This document shows positions 19,401 through 29,486 of a DNA stretch of 64,000 nt, piece by piece (within the stretch, counting starts at the first letter, position 1; each line of letters opens with the position of its first letter). The DNA comes from Bombyx mori (taxonomy: Eukaryota > Arthropoda > Insecta > Lepidoptera > Bombycidae). Under the pieces are notes generated by a model. That model ran no database searches, was not told where the DNA came from, and saw only the letters and a list, made by a program, of their open reading frames with translations. The position numbers were made by a program, and so were the translations under genes. The stretch spans positions 260,501 through 324,500 of the forward strand of contig NC_085130.1 in NCBI RefSeq assembly GCF_030269925.1, read 5' to 3'.

Positions 19401-19722
19401 CCAGAAACCGCTCGAACTCGGCGAGGCTCCTGTTCGGAGAAAAGTACGCCCCGATCACGACGGTCCCGTCGATCCTAGCCGCGACGTACCCGGGTCCCCT
19501 GGCCACCATATCCAAGGGGGGTAACGCCGCGGACTGTCTCAGTACTATGGCCACGGAGCCGTCGACGTCCCCGATCCAGCAGTCCTGGTCGGTGGGGACG
19601 AAGTACGGCTCCGCAGCGACAGCGACGTCGATTGACCACTCCGCCATGGTGTGGACGAGGAGATCCTGTGCCCTGGCGGAGTGGTTCAAATTGCACTGGA
19701 GGAAGCGGTGGACGCAACCCAT
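16474..19722 (-). CDS. SART-A copy 3 ORF2: endonuclease-reverse transcriptase, 1082 aa
   Basis: Full-length enzyme with the same layout as copies 1 and 2: endonuclease 1-230, RT with YADD 690-693, C-terminal CCHC. A few residues differ, for example R for S at 330 and M in place of L near 737. The start is set by TAATG at 19724-19720. The catalytic residues of both domains are intact. Expected to act in the nucleus at telomere repeats. Confidence 0.93.
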   Translation of the reverse strand: MGCVHRFLQCNLNHSARAQDLLVHTMAEWSIDVAVAAEPYFVPTDQDCWIGDVDGSVAIVLRQSAALPPLDMVARGPGYVAARIDGTVVIGAYFSPNRSLAEFERFLGGLEALLHRLGSRPVIVAGDFNAKCTAWGSPRTDARGEALSEWAIATGLCLLNRGTVATCVRWNGQSHVDVTFASPSAVRRTRGWRVLEGAETLSDHRYVRFELSASSLSSSSAAGARGEEELPQGAPRSFPRWALKRMNKELLMEAAAVAAWAPKPARLADVDAEVDWFRGTMANICDAAMPRVGPRAPRGGAFWWSPEIARLREECVRARRRSARHRRRRRRDATFAETAARLHADCRQKQTALQLAIGEAKKQSMKTLLESLDEDPWGRPYKMVRRKLQPWALPVTERLQPRQLREIVSALFPPAAGGDFEPPQMDATWGTPPRRPSVPAAEEPPPPITGAEIHAAVSKMRAKDTAPGPDGVHGRVWSLAFEALGDRLGGLFEACLESGRFPSKWKTGRLVLLRKDGRPADSPAGYRPIVLLDEAGKMLERIVAARIVRHLTETGPDLSAEQYGFREGRSTIDAILRVRALSDEAVSRGGVAMALSLDVRNAFNTLPWSVIAGALEYHGVPAYLRRLIGSYLEGRSIQCIGHGGAMYRFPVERGVPQGSVLGPLLWNIGYDWVLRGVIRGPLPGLSVICYADDTLVVAPGRDYRESARLACAGVAHVVTRIRRLGLEVALDKTQALMFHGPGRAPPVGAHLVIGGVRVGVGVTGLRYLGLELDGRWNFRAHFEKLGPRLMATAGSLSRLLPNVGGPDQVARRLYMGVVRSMALYGAPVWCHALTRQNVAALRRPQRAIAVRAIRGYRTVSFEAACLLAGAPPWDLEAEALAADYRWRSDLRSRGEGRPGEGVVRARRLQSRRSVLEAWSRRLADPSAGLRTVEAVRPVLADWVGRDRGCLTFRLTQMLTGHGCFGRYLHKIAGREPTAQCHHCADRDEEDTAEHTLARCSGFDEQRAALVAVIGEDLSLPRVVATMLGSDASWKAMLDFCESTISQKEAAERERESSSLSAPIRRRRAGGRRREYARTSRPL

Positions 19723-22130
19723 TACGGGGCTACGTCCATCGCTCCCTCGTCTGTCCCGCCCTGCGGCTCGTCTGGTGCCGCGGCGGGAACTGACTCGCCG
19801 GCTGCCCTTATTGCAGCCGGCCTCTCCTTCTTTTTATTTTTCTTGCCGCCCCTCCTCGTTTTGGTAGAGGAGGGGGCGGACTTACACGCCGGGCCCCCGG
19901 CCCGGTGGTCGGCCTTCCTTTTAGCCGCGTCGCACAAGACGCAGTGCGGCGCGGCTGTGGTGCAGGAGGCTGCCTTGTGCCCCGGTTGGCCGCAGCGGAA
20001 ACACAAGCCGCTGCGGTCCACGGTCGAGGGGCACTTGGCGAGGCCGTGGCCGGTGCCGAAGCACCGCAGACAGCGCCACGGCCTGGCATCCTGCAGCTGC
20101 ACGTGGGCCACTACCCAGCCCACGCGCAGCCTTCCTGGGCTGTCGGAAGGCCGCCCCTGTGGAGGGGTGGCCAGGAGGGTCGCCGTTGCAATCGGGCAAC
20201 GCGCCCACGCCGTCCGGGTACCAGAGTAGGTTACCCGGAGCTCCCCGACTTTGACGTCGGCGAGGGCGCAGTTGCCCTGCGACGCGATGGCCGAGGCGAC
20301 CTCCTCCTTCGTGGCACACTCGTCGAGGCCCGTGATTTTAACTTCTGCCATCTTCACGGGCCGCGCGATGCGCACCATCTCGGGGTCCGGCAGAATTTCT
20401 CGAAGCCGGGCCGCCAGTTTTTCGGCCGCGGCGTTCGTGTTTTCGCCGGGGCACTCCAAAAGACGAGCCCCGTTGGCCGTCTGCCGGACCTTGACGCCAC
20501 CCTCCACGCCGAGGGCGTCCACATTTACGCCGCCGCGCGCCTGGGTCATCACGTCGTGGTACGTGATGCCCTTTTCTTTGGCGGCCGGCAGCAGCTCCAA
20601 TACCACTGCAGCCGACCGCGGGGCGCGCGGCTTTCTGCGTGCTCCTCTTCTTCCTTTTTGGCCCCTCGGCTCCGCTCGACCCTCTTGGCGGGGAGCGGTG
20701 GCCGTAGGGGCGGGCTTGGGACGCGGCGCAGCAGGCGCCGCAACTTTCCTAGGCCCACGCCGCACTACCGTCGTCCAGGCCTCTTCCATATTGGCCGGGG
20801 CAGGGGGCAGTGGGCGGGGCTGGGGGGTCGGGGCCGGTTTTGCGGCGTTGACGCTCCTATTTTTCTTAGTCCGGCTCCTGCCAGGCCCCGCCTTCACAGG
20901 CTGGGTAGGGGCAGGAGCAGACGCCGGTGTCTTCGGAGGGGCGGACGTTGTTGCCCTCGCAGCAGCAATCGCGGCGGGACGTGCCGCAGGAGTTACGCCC
21001 ATTTTGGTTTTGGGGCCGCCATATGTTTTGGTGGCCCTTGATACCGCGTTAGAGCTGGCGGTCGTCTTCATGATCCTGCGGGGTGCCGGTGTTGGTGCTT
21101 CTCCCTTTCTCTCGTGAGCGAGGGGCGGTCTCGCACGCTCCACGTTCGAGCTGCGTGCCTCCTGTATTAGGAGCCGCCGCCTCAACTCCTCGGCCTCGTT
21201 GGCCTCTTCTGTCTCGAGCGGAGTAGATGCAGGGGCCGAGTTGCACTGCTTCTCGACTAAGTCGTTCACGAGCGTGCGCATCTCAGCCATGTCGACCTTC
21301 ATCTGCCCGTTCTCCTGCCGAAGGCGATCGTTTTCGGCACTGATTTGGGCCAGTCGGGCGTGCAGCAGGTCCACTGTTTTTCGTAGACCCACCGTTTCAT
21401 CATTCGTGGTGCGGCTTACTGCAATTGCCATTTGCTCCTCCAGGGAGGAGGTAGCCGATTTTAGGGCCCGCACGCAGTCGCCCTTTAGGCCCTTGGCCGA
21501 CTTCTTCACTACCGCAGCCACTAATTTCTGGGCGATATCACATGTTCTGAGGGGGTCGGAGGGACCCACCTCGGTAAGGGAGCGCTCCAGATGCTCAACC
21601 TCTCCGTTTTTTATAGGTTCGTTGGCCTCACGGCGGGCGGCCCTGGTTTGCGCCGAGGAGGCAGCAGCCAGTCCGCGAGACGAACGAGTCTCTAAATCAG
21701 TGGCGGGCGACGCCGCAGCAGTCGCCGGCCCTTCCGCCAACGCCATATATTTGGCGCTGGCAGGCTCACCCTCGGACGAGTCAGACGGAGCGGAGGACGC
21801 CGGCCGTCGAGCCGACTTCCGCTTCCGCCGAGTCCGCTTTTGCGCGCTGTCTGCGAACAGCACTGGCGTCTCCCTCCCACTGGATGCGTCGCCCCTCGCG
21901 GAGCTTCGCGCCGAGTGAAGCGAGAACAGGCTGTCGCATCGTTCGAGGAGCACGGTGGGAACTCGATCCCTTACGCGACCCGTGCTGTCGCCCCCTTCGT
22001 CGTGGCATTGTTTGCCCCCCCCAGAAACGGTGGGGCAGCGTGCGGCCGATTCCTCGACCGCACGGAGGGATTCTCCTCCCGCGGAGCGGGAGGTACCCTC
22101 CTGGGGTAATAATTTTTTAACAAGTGCCAT
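19722..22130 (-). CDS. SART-A copy 3 ORF1: gag-like protein, 802 aa
   Basis: N-terminal two thirds nearly identical to copy 2 (same coiled coil and linker). Three CCHC knuckles at 687-700, 710-723 and 730-749. Two local patches differ: the segment just before the knuckles (plus strand 20210-20360) carries variants also found in the partial copy 0 (EVASAIASQG type), and the Lys-rich tail after the knuckles is longer and different from copies 1 and 2. These patches suggest small conversion tracts among tandem copies. Confidence 0.9.
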   Translation of the reverse strand: MALVKKLLPQEGTSRSAGGESLRAVEESAARCPTVSGGGKQCHDEGGDSTGRVRDRVPTVLLERCDSLFSLHSARSSARGDASSGRETPVLFADSAQKRTRRKRKSARRPASSAPSDSSEGEPASAKYMALAEGPATAAASPATDLETRSSRGLAAASSAQTRAARREANEPIKNGEVEHLERSLTEVGPSDPLRTCDIAQKLVAAVVKKSAKGLKGDCVRALKSATSSLEEQMAIAVSRTTNDETVGLRKTVDLLHARLAQISAENDRLRQENGQMKVDMAEMRTLVNDLVEKQCNSAPASTPLETEEANEAEELRRRLLIQEARSSNVERARPPLAHERKGEAPTPAPRRIMKTTASSNAVSRATKTYGGPKTKMGVTPAARPAAIAAARATTSAPPKTPASAPAPTQPVKAGPGRSRTKKNRSVNAAKPAPTPQPRPLPPAPANMEEAWTTVVRRGPRKVAAPAAPRPKPAPTATAPRQEGRAEPRGQKGRRGARRKPRAPRSAAVVLELLPAAKEKGITYHDVMTQARGGVNVDALGVEGGVKVRQTANGARLLECPGENTNAAAEKLAARLREILPDPEMVRIARPVKMAEVKITGLDECATKEEVASAIASQGNCALADVKVGELRVTYSGTRTAWARCPIATATLLATPPQGRPSDSPGRLRVGWVVAHVQLQDARPWRCLRCFGTGHGLAKCPSTVDRSGLCFRCGQPGHKAASCTTAAPHCVLCDAAKRKADHRAGGPACKSAPSSTKTRRGGKKNKKKERPAAIRAAGESVPAAAPDEPQGGTDEGAMDVAP

Positions 22131-22931
22131 ATTTCATTGTTTTCCTTTTTTATTAACCAGGGGTCGGTCCCCTGGGGTCTGGTTGGTACCCTCGGGACTG
22201 GACTCCCTCCAGCCATTCATCCCATCGCCGGGCACCAGAGCTTAGGATTGGGGCATTTTTTAAAGAGGTTTACGTCCTCGCGGCCCCGTGCCTCGCGGCA
22301 GCGGCCCCCGTCCCCCACGCGGTGAGGATTACGGGTTGGCCGGCGGCCCGCCGAGTGCAACGAGCAACACGGCAGACCACCGCCCGACGCTCAAAAGAGC
22401 AACAACGACGAAGCCACGCCGGTATACCGGTACCCCCCTCTGGAGGGCGTGCCCCTGTAGCCGAAGCCGGGGACATGGCGACCAGCGGCCGGAAGATGCG
22501 TAAGCAACGCCGGCTCACTTCTCCATCGAAAGGCAGGCCAAAAGTGGCCCACCATCACCCATGGGTTACGTCCGAAACGGGTCGGACGTGACCCGAAGAA
22601 AACAAAAAAAAAAAAAAAAGGGAAGAAGGGGGAAGAAGGGGGAAAAGAGAGGGAGCCCGAGCGTCTCCAGGAGGAACACCCTTCAGCGAGTGAAGGGCGT
22701 GGAGAGCCCGCAACTCCCCCTGCTGGTTTTGGTCCGCGTCATCCGATCTCTTTCGTTGCAAAGCCTAACTAGGCTACCCTACACCTACACCTAACCTACC
22801 TCCCTAACACCTAAGAATCCTTGCAACGAAAAAGATCGGACGATACCCCTGGGAGTGGGACTGTTCCCAGAGGATCCCGTTATCCGCCACCTACGGACGC
22901 GCCCGGTGGAAGTCCAGCAAAACTCCCCCAC

Positions 22932-22955
22932 AACCTAACCTAACCTAACCTAACC
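22932..22955. repeat. Telomere repeat tract (CCTAA)n, ~4.8 units
   Basis: Perfect AACCTAACC-type tract between the 5' end of SART-A copy 3 and the 3' end of SART-B. On the SART-B sense strand its short A5 tail is followed by GGTTAGG, the expected SART 3' junction. Confidence 0.97.
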
Positions 22956-22960
22956 TTTTT

Positions 22961-23421
22961 GGTATCGATGGGGAATCCCAGTCTTTACGGATACCCGGCC
23001 GACGGGGGTCGGACCGGGTTATGTCGGACTCCGCGCCTCCGGTGGAAGAAACAGGAAGAAGTCGCGAACCGAGGTCCGCGCCCTCGACCAATTAGTCCAC
23101 GGAGACTACGCCTTAAGAAAGGCGCGCTGGGCTAAGTTCAGCTCGCGCCGAACCCGCCCAGCTTAACGACTACCGACTAAAACCCAACGAGCTCCTTTCA
23201 TTCCGGCATAGGGGGAACCTACGATACCGCAGGGAAACGCGCCCCGCAGGCCCCCCACACCGGCTCCCAGCCTGACGAACGGCGGGATCAACGTCGGCCA
23301 TTGCTGACCGCAACTTCTTCGTGAGGTAGGCACCGGAGCCACAGCGCCCTATACCCTCACCACCACAACTGGACTATCGTGTCGAGCGTCAGGCGCCCCC
23401 GCGCCCGATGCCCGACAGTCC
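22961..23421 (-). other. SART-B 3' UTR
   Basis: About 460 nt of non-coding sequence between the ORF2 stop and the telomere junction. It is GC-rich with short inverted repeats such as CCGGCC/GGTCGG-type segments near 22995-23025, and unlike the SART-A 3' UTR. No gene seen. Confidence 0.7.
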
Positions 23422-25392
23422 TTACGGAAGCTGAGCGGGGGCCCTTCGACCGCGCCGCCCACCCCGTCTCTTTCGCCTGAGTGCAACTGAGTTTGGGTCG
23501 CACTCTCTCTCTCGCTCCTCCGTTTCGCGGAGCGTCATGACCAGGTCCGCATAGTCGGCCATCGCTCTCCAGCAACGCTCGTCCTCGACCATGCGGGACA
23601 CTACGACCGGCAAACTTAAGTCTGCCCCGAGCACCGCGACGAGTGACTGCCGCGGATACTCCCACCTCGGGCACGCTTCGAGGGCGTGCTGCGCGTCGTC
23701 GTCTGGATGCCCGCATTGGTGGCAACCGGAATGGGGCTCTCTTCCGATCCGCCACAAGTACCTCCCGAAGCAACCATGCCCCGAGAGGACCTGCGTGAGC
23801 CGGAAGTCGAGCACGCCGTGACGCCTGTTGATCCAGGCCTCCAACACGGGCACCAGGGCTGCAAGGGTGCGCCGCCGGGTTTGAGAACCGCGGTGGATCT
23901 CCTCAGCAGCCAGTCTCTCTTTCCACTTCAACGTTGCCACGCGACGCGCAGCACGCCTCCATCGGGCGACGACGGACAAACGGGGCACATTCCCCCGAGC
24001 CAAAGACTGCACCCTGCGCCGATAGACTTTAGCCAAGACCTCTGCTTCGTACTCCCACGGAAGGGAGCCGGCAAGGACGCAAGCGACCTCCGTCGAAATG
24101 GTGCGGTAACCCCGCACGACCCTCACCGCCAGCACCCTCTGAACCCTCTGCAAGAGGGCCGCATTGCGAGCGGAGAGCGTGGGCGACCAGACGGGAGCGC
24201 CGTACAGGGCCATACTCCGCACCACTCCCAGGTAAAGACGCCGGACTGACTTTCCTCCTCCTCCAATGTTTGGGAGCAAGCGGGCTAAGGCACCCGCCGC
24301 CCCGAGCAATTTCGGGACCAGCACATCAAAATGCCGGTCAAAACTCCACCTGCTGTCCAATACGAGCCCCAAGTATTTTATGTGAGGCCGGACAGCGATC
24401 GCAGTCCCTCCGATGGTTATGCTCGCGCCGGGAGGAGGCCCCTTCCGAGCCGGGTGAAAACACACGGCCTCGGACTTGTGCAGGGCGACCTCCAGGCCGA
24501 GCTTCCTTATTCTGGCTACGACTGTTGCCACCGCAGCCGCAGCCAGAATCGATGCCGAACGGTAGTCGTCTCCGTGGGCCGTCACCAGCGTGTCGTCGGC
24601 GTAGCAGATGACCTGCACGCCACGCAGGTTAGCCCCGCGGAGGACCCAGTCAAACCCGACGTCCCACAGGAGCGGACCCAGAACCGACCCCTGCGGGACA
24701 CCACACGAGACCGCCTTCTGTCCCCACCCCCTCCGTTCGGGAAAGACCACAGCCCGCCCTGCGAGGTAATCCTCGATCAGGTTCCAGAGACCGGTGGGGA
24801 CGCGGTGAAACCTTAACGACTCCAAGATCGTGCTCCAGGGGATCGTATTGAAGGCGTTGGAGATGTCGATCGACACCGCCAACAACACGCCTCCCCGGGA
24901 GCACGCCTGGTCGGAGAGGTCACGAACGCGCTGGACCGCGTCCAAGGTCGAGCGACCCCTCCGGAAACCGTATTGGCAGTCCGCCAAGTTTGGACCTACA
25001 TTTTCCAAGTGCTGAACGAGGCGACTGGCGACGACGCGCTCCAAGAGCTTGCCGGCCTCGTCCAGGACGACGATCGGGCGATACCCCGAGGGTTGATCCC
25101 TGGGGCGCCCCTCCTTCGGAATCAAAACCAACCTACCTTTTTTCCATATTGCCGGGAACCTACCCTCTCGGAGGCACCTGCTGAACAGCCCTCGGAGGAC
25201 AGGTCCCAGGCCACCTTCCATCTTCAATGCGAGCGCCCAGGCCCGATTTGGAATTCCATCGGGACCTGGCGCCGTTCTTTTTAGTTTCATTTTTTCGACG
25301 GCCGCATCAAATTCCGCTGGCGACACGTCGTCCTCTTCTTCGGCCCGAGCCCCGTCTCGTGCTGACGACATGACTGGGGGAACAAAGGGAAT
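23422..25392 (-). pseudogene. SART-B ORF2, RT half (interrupted by a LINE insertion)
   Basis: Codes for about 656 residues downstream of the insertion, starting at IPFVPPVMSS. It contains the RT (APGPDG, GYRPI, SIDISNAFNT, CGVPQGSVLGPLLW, CYADDTLV) and the C-terminal zinc knuckle CHQCGHPDDDAQHALEAC, CX2CX8HX4C. The reading frame is the same as that of the upstream endonuclease half when measured across the insertion and its 7-bp duplication, so the split is caused by the insertion alone. No other stop or frameshift is visible. As it stands the enzyme is separated from its endonuclease, so this copy is probably dead or needs help from SART-A proteins. Confidence 0.9.
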
Positions 25393-26127
25393 TTTTTTTT
25401 TTTTTTTTTTTTTTTTTATTGCCTTTGTAGGCAGACGGGCATGCGGCCCACCTGATGGTGAGTGGTTACCGTCGCCCATGGACTTCAGCAATGCCAGGGG
25501 CAGAGCCAAGCCGCTGCCTACCGCTTAATACTCTCCATAAGCCTCGTTTGAAGAAGGACATGTCATAGCGCTCGGGAAACACCGTGGAGGGGAGCTCATT
25601 CCATAGCCGGATGGTACGTGGCAAAAAAGATCTCTGGAAACGCACTGTGGATGACCGCAGTGGCTCCAGGTAGTATGGATGAACTCTACTCCGGTGGCGG
25701 GCGGTGCGATGGTAAAAACGAGATGCTGGTATCATCTCGAACAATTCCTCAGAGCACTCCCCATGGAACATACGGTACAAAATACAGAGGGAACCGAAGT
25801 CCCTCCGCAGACCCAGAGGCTCCAAACGATCCGAGAGAATGGGATTATCGACAATCCGAACGGCCCTCCTCTGTATGGAGTCAAATGGAAGAAGCTGGTA
25901 TTTGGGAGCCCCGGCCCAGAGATGGGAGCAGTACTCCACGCGAGGCCGGACTTGTGCTTTATAAAGCAAAAGTCTTTGTCCAGGCGTGAAGTACCGCTTC
26001 GCTCTGTTGAGGACTCCCAGCATTTTGGACGCCAACTTGGCTTTGCCTTCCAAATGACTCCGAAACTGGACATCGCTCGAAATGTCGACCCCAAGTATCC
26101 CGATACTCTCGGAAGGTTGCAGGGAAT
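25386..26127 (-). mobile_element. 5'-truncated CR1/Jockey-type LINE inserted in SART-B ORF2
   Basis: A 728-bp insertion with a poly(A) tail (T25392-25417 on the plus strand) and a 7-bp target duplication AGGGAAT (25386-25392 and 26121-26127). The tail-proximal 100 bp (GCCCACCTGATGGT..., 25450-25490) is a common Lepidoptera LINE 3' motif. Orientation minus, the same as its host. The clade call rests on general resemblance of the encoded C-terminus and is not firm. Confidence 0.85.
25466..26120 (-). pseudogene. Truncated LINE ORF2: RT thumb / C-terminal domain
   Basis: An open frame of about 215 codons running from the truncation point to a stop at 25466. It shows the typical C-terminal LINE segment: LYKAQVRPRVEYCSHLW, then DSIQRRAVRIVDN, and near the end FLPRTIRLWNELP. 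The RT catalytic core is absent because of 5' truncation, so it is not functional. The frame is unbroken, which suggests a young insertion. No independent start is expected. Confidence 0.8.
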
Positions 26128-27354
26128 CTCGGGTGCGCTCGGGAACAGTCCCCCGACCACATGCCGCACCATGTCAGGCGGCAGGGTACTCGTCGTGGGT
26201 GGGGCCCAGGGGCGCATGGTGCTCCGCGCGATGTGATAGGGTCGCCCCCACGGGTCACGGTCCAGCGTCTCGAGCAGCTCCTTCCACGCCGCTTCCTTCG
26301 CCTCCCCGATCGCGACGCGCAGGGCGCGCACGTCCACCCGGTAAGCTTCATACGCCCGGTCCTCCTCTTCCTCATCCCGACGCCTCCGACGACGAAGGTG
26401 CTGGTATCTTCGTCGACTGCCGGCGCACCGGCGTCGCAGACCGGCGATCTCCACATTCCACCAATAGACTTGGCGCCTCGGCGCGTACGCTCGGACGCGG
26501 GGCATGGCGTGGTCGCAGACTCGCGACATCGCCTCGCGCAGCCGCTCCGCACCCTCGCGCACGCCCGCCGGCTCGCCCAGGGAGTCCAACCGCCAAGCCT
26601 GGACGACGGCCGCCTCCTGCAGTCGCTCCACGTCGAGGCGCTTCAGGGCCCAGCGCGGACCCTCCGCGCCACCATCAAAGGGCAAAGTCACCGTCGAAGA
26701 CTCCGGGGCCGCGGCTACACGAAAACGAATGTAACGGTGGTCGGAGAGCGTCTCCACGTCGGACAACACTTTCCAACCGCGGACGCGGCGCGCGACGTCG
26801 GGGGTCGCGAACGACACATCCACCACGGACCCACCCGAACGACGGACGCATGTGTTCTCGGCGCCGCGGTTGAGGACAACGAGACCGCTCCCGACCAACC
26901 ACTCCTCCATCTCCCGTCCCCTGGGACAGGTGACCGGGGAACCCCAAGCGGACGACTTCGCGTTGAGGTCCCCGAGAACGAGCGCGCGCCTTGAGTGCGA
27001 CCTCCCCACTACCTGACCGAGTTCGTCTAGAAAGGACTCGAATTCGGCGAGCGGCCGGTTGGGGGAGAAGTACACCCCGACGACGAGCAAGCCTGCCCAG
27101 AAGACTGCCACGTAGCCCCGACCCCTCTGCACGACGTCGAATTCGGGCGGAGCGCCCACCGCCGACCGACGCTGGACCACGGCCACCAGGCCGTCAACAT
27201 CTCCCGCCCAGTCGGGAACCGAAGGGACCCGGTAGGGCTCGGCGACGACCGCTAGATGGGTCAATCGCTCCGCCATGCTCTGGATCAGCAGGTCCTGAGC
27301 CCTGGCGGAGCGATTGAGATTGCCCTGAAGGATATTAAAAGGGCTGCTGGTCAT
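26121..27354 (-). pseudogene. SART-B ORF2, endonuclease half
   Basis: About 411 codons from the ATG at 27354 to the insertion. Endonuclease motifs: LQGNLNRSARAQDLL, VVAEPYRVPS, GVYFSPNRPLAEFE, GDLNAKSSAWGSP, LSDHRYIRF. The start overlaps the ORF1 stop as ATGA (27354-27351), a tighter version of the stop-start junction than the TAATG of SART-A. An upstream in-frame ATG at 27459 lies inside ORF1 and is unlikely to be used. The intact product would be about 1065 aa; here it would read into the inserted LINE and end near 25732. Confidence 0.88.
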
Positions 27355-29486
27355 CGTCCGTCGTCCATCGGTGTCGCCGTAGCCGTACCGGGCCGACTCC
27401 GCTGACTCTCTTCGGCGGTGCTCATCATCGGTCGTCTCTGTTTCGGGGGCTTGGCGCAAGCCTTGCCCCCGGAGACGTGCGCCGCAGGCCTACCGGTGCC
27501 GGCGCAGATCGTACAGTGCGGGGTGAGCGTGCAGCCCGCGGACTTGTGGCCGGTCTGGCCGCAGCGGTAGCACTCACCACTGCGGTCCACCGACGATGGG
27601 CAACGGGCACTCACGTGGCCCAGTGCGTGGCAGCGGTAGCACTGCAGGCGCCTCGCCTCAAGGAGTTGTGCGCGAAGGACGCTCCACCCGATCCGCAGCT
27701 TGTCGACGGCCAATATTCTTTTGACGCCCGCTATGGGGCATCTGACCAAGACCTGGCCAGTTCCTCCGGGGCTCATTTTTATTTCCCCAACCTTTACAGT
27801 GTCGGGGGGGCACTCTCCAATCCTGGCGACCGCGGCACCAAGTTCCTCCCGGGATATGGATTCGTCGAGGCCGCTCAGTCTGACAGCGGCTGTTATTGTC
27901 GGCCTCGAGACGACAATGCTGTCCGAAGGCAAAACCTCCCTTAATTTATTCGCCAGCAAATCGGCTTTTTCGTTCTGGTCGGCGCCGTCTACGACCAATA
28001 TCTTTGCTCCCGTCACCGCCGAGCGTATCCGCTGGATAGGGATCCCCAGCTCTGCCGGATCGATTTTAGCCCTGGCCTCGGCGAGGACCGATCGATAGGT
28101 GACTCCGCGCTCGACGGCCTCCGGCTGCAGCTTGACAATGACTGCCTGCGAGCGCGGTGGCCGGAGTTTCTTCTTCTTTTCCTTCAGGGGCGGTGGAGCG
28201 GGCACGGTGCCGGTCGCCGTTGCCGTCCTCGGCTTGGCGCCTCTTCGGGCTACTGTCGTCCACGCTTCCGTCAGAGCAGCTGGGGCGGGGGGGAATGTCC
28301 GTGGTTCTGGGGGAGCCGGCTGCTGCCTGTTTTTCGGCGCCTTCTTTTTCTGTGGGCCGCCACCGTTGGGTGCCGCGGTCGCGACCGCAGCTGTTGGTTC
28401 GGGCGTCGGCATTGATTCTGCTGCCATTGGTGGTGTCGGCGTCTTTTCCTGAGCGCGGCTCCTCCTGTGGTCTGCGGCCAGTGGTGGCCTCAGCCTTGGC
28501 TCCGGCGGCAGCCGTGCTTCCATCACTGCGAGGCGCGCGTCTAGCATCGTTCCGACGGCACGCATGATGCGCTGGAGGCGTCGCTCCTCCTCATCGTCGC
28601 TCCGTTGGATCGGGGCGGGGGCGGGTATGGCTGCCGGTGATCCCACTGCATGGGCCAGGCGCGCTATCTCCGACCTCATGTCGGCGATCGCCTTCTTCAT
28701 GTGCAGGATCTCAGCCTCCTGCCTGCTGCAGAGCTCCTGCAGCCTCTTATTTTCACCGTCGGTAGTCCTCGCTGCCATTTCTTCCTTGGCCTCCCGAATG
28801 GCGAAAGCCATCTCCTTCAGGGCACGTACGTATGTGCCCTTCAGGTTTCCTGACTTTGCCGCAATATTGACGGCCAATTTTGCGGTCTCCTCCAGTCTAT
28901 TTTCAGGATCGGGTCTGGGTTCCCCGGTACTGCCCGCGACGGAGTTCTCCTTCACCCTGAGGTTCCGGACGCTCTCCATAATCTCCTTTTCGGCGAGCAG
29001 CGCCATCTCCTCGCGTTGGGCCTTCAGGTGCGCCTCCTTGGCGGCCGTGAGGCCAACGTATTGCCCTATTGTGGACGGTCTTCCTCGACCCCTTTTAGAC
29101 AATGTCTTGGATGTTGTGGCTCTGTTGGGCGAGCGCACCGTATCTTCACCTGAACTGCTCCCAGTTCTGTCCGGACTGTATGCTTTGTTCCTTTTTCTTC
29201 TGTTCCTGGTCGGGGACGAACGGGTTGAGCTGGCAGTGGCCATGCCGTCGTCTGACAGGATACTAATCACTTCAATGTCCTTCATGGACCCTCCTCTACT
29301 TACACCGTTTCCTCCGTCCTTCACGGACACACTACCGCCGTCCTTCTCGGACCCCTTAGAGCAGTTATTGCCCCCCCCAGAAACGGTGGGGCAGCGTGCG
29401 GCCGATCTCTCGACCGCACGGAGGGATTCTCCCCCCGCAGAGCGGGAGGTACCCTCCTGGGGTAGATTATCTTCATAACTGATCAT
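27351..29486 (-). CDS. SART-B ORF1: gag-like protein, ~711 aa
   Basis: Gag-like RNA-binding protein. I place the start at 29486 (MISYEDNLPQEG), which aligns with the SART-A start; the frame is open further upstream to 29891 but that part is leader sequence conserved as RNA in SART-A. Domains: shared leader to VSGGG, Arg/Lys-rich segments (SPTRNRRKRNKAYSP, KRGRGRPS), a Glu-rich helical region, a Pro/Ala linker, an EAWTTVARRG motif, a conserved block (GLDESISREELGAAVA) and three CCHC-type knuckles (CYRCHALGHVSARC, CYRCGQTGHKSAGC, CTICAGTGRPAAHVSGGKAC). Apart from the first ~35 codons it is only distantly similar to SART-A ORF1. Intact. Confidence 0.87.
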   Translation of the reverse strand: MISYEDNLPQEGTSRSAGGESLRAVERSAARCPTVSGGGNNCSKGSEKDGGSVSVKDGGNGVSRGGSMKDIEVISILSDDGMATASSTRSSPTRNRRKRNKAYSPDRTGSSSGEDTVRSPNRATTSKTLSKRGRGRPSTIGQYVGLTAAKEAHLKAQREEMALLAEKEIMESVRNLRVKENSVAGSTGEPRPDPENRLEETAKLAVNIAAKSGNLKGTYVRALKEMAFAIREAKEEMAARTTDGENKRLQELCSRQEAEILHMKKAIADMRSEIARLAHAVGSPAAIPAPAPIQRSDDEEERRLQRIMRAVGTMLDARLAVMEARLPPEPRLRPPLAADHRRSRAQEKTPTPPMAAESMPTPEPTAAVATAAPNGGGPQKKKAPKNRQQPAPPEPRTFPPAPAALTEAWTTVARRGAKPRTATATGTVPAPPPLKEKKKKLRPPRSQAVIVKLQPEAVERGVTYRSVLAEARAKIDPAELGIPIQRIRSAVTGAKILVVDGADQNEKADLLANKLREVLPSDSIVVSRPTITAAVRLSGLDESISREELGAAVARIGECPPDTVKVGEIKMSPGGTGQVLVRCPIAGVKRILAVDKLRIGWSVLRAQLLEARRLQCYRCHALGHVSARCPSSVDRSGECYRCGQTGHKSAGCTLTPHCTICAGTGRPAAHVSGGKACAKPPKQRRPMMSTAEESQRSRPGTATATPMDDGR

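Larger units (their letters stand above)
15940..22931 (-). mobile_element. SART-family retrotransposon, copy A3 (5' end slightly truncated)
   Basis: Minus-strand SART-A element with a 20-nt tail (T15940-15959), 3' end at 15960, ORF2, ORF1 and a 5' UTR that ends at 22931, about 70 nt short of the other copies. It is followed by four to five CCTAA repeats. It is the only family A copy here whose 5' edge touches a telomere tract. Both ORFs are open. The leader has a longer A run on the plus strand (about 22603-22618) than copies 1 and 2. Confidence 0.9.

Noticed and set aside
548..22931. Tandem SART copies as a pure assembly duplication
   Set aside because: Copies differ in ORF1 type, tail length, junctions and many bases, so they are not one copy repeated. 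Individual junctions still deserve long-read checks.
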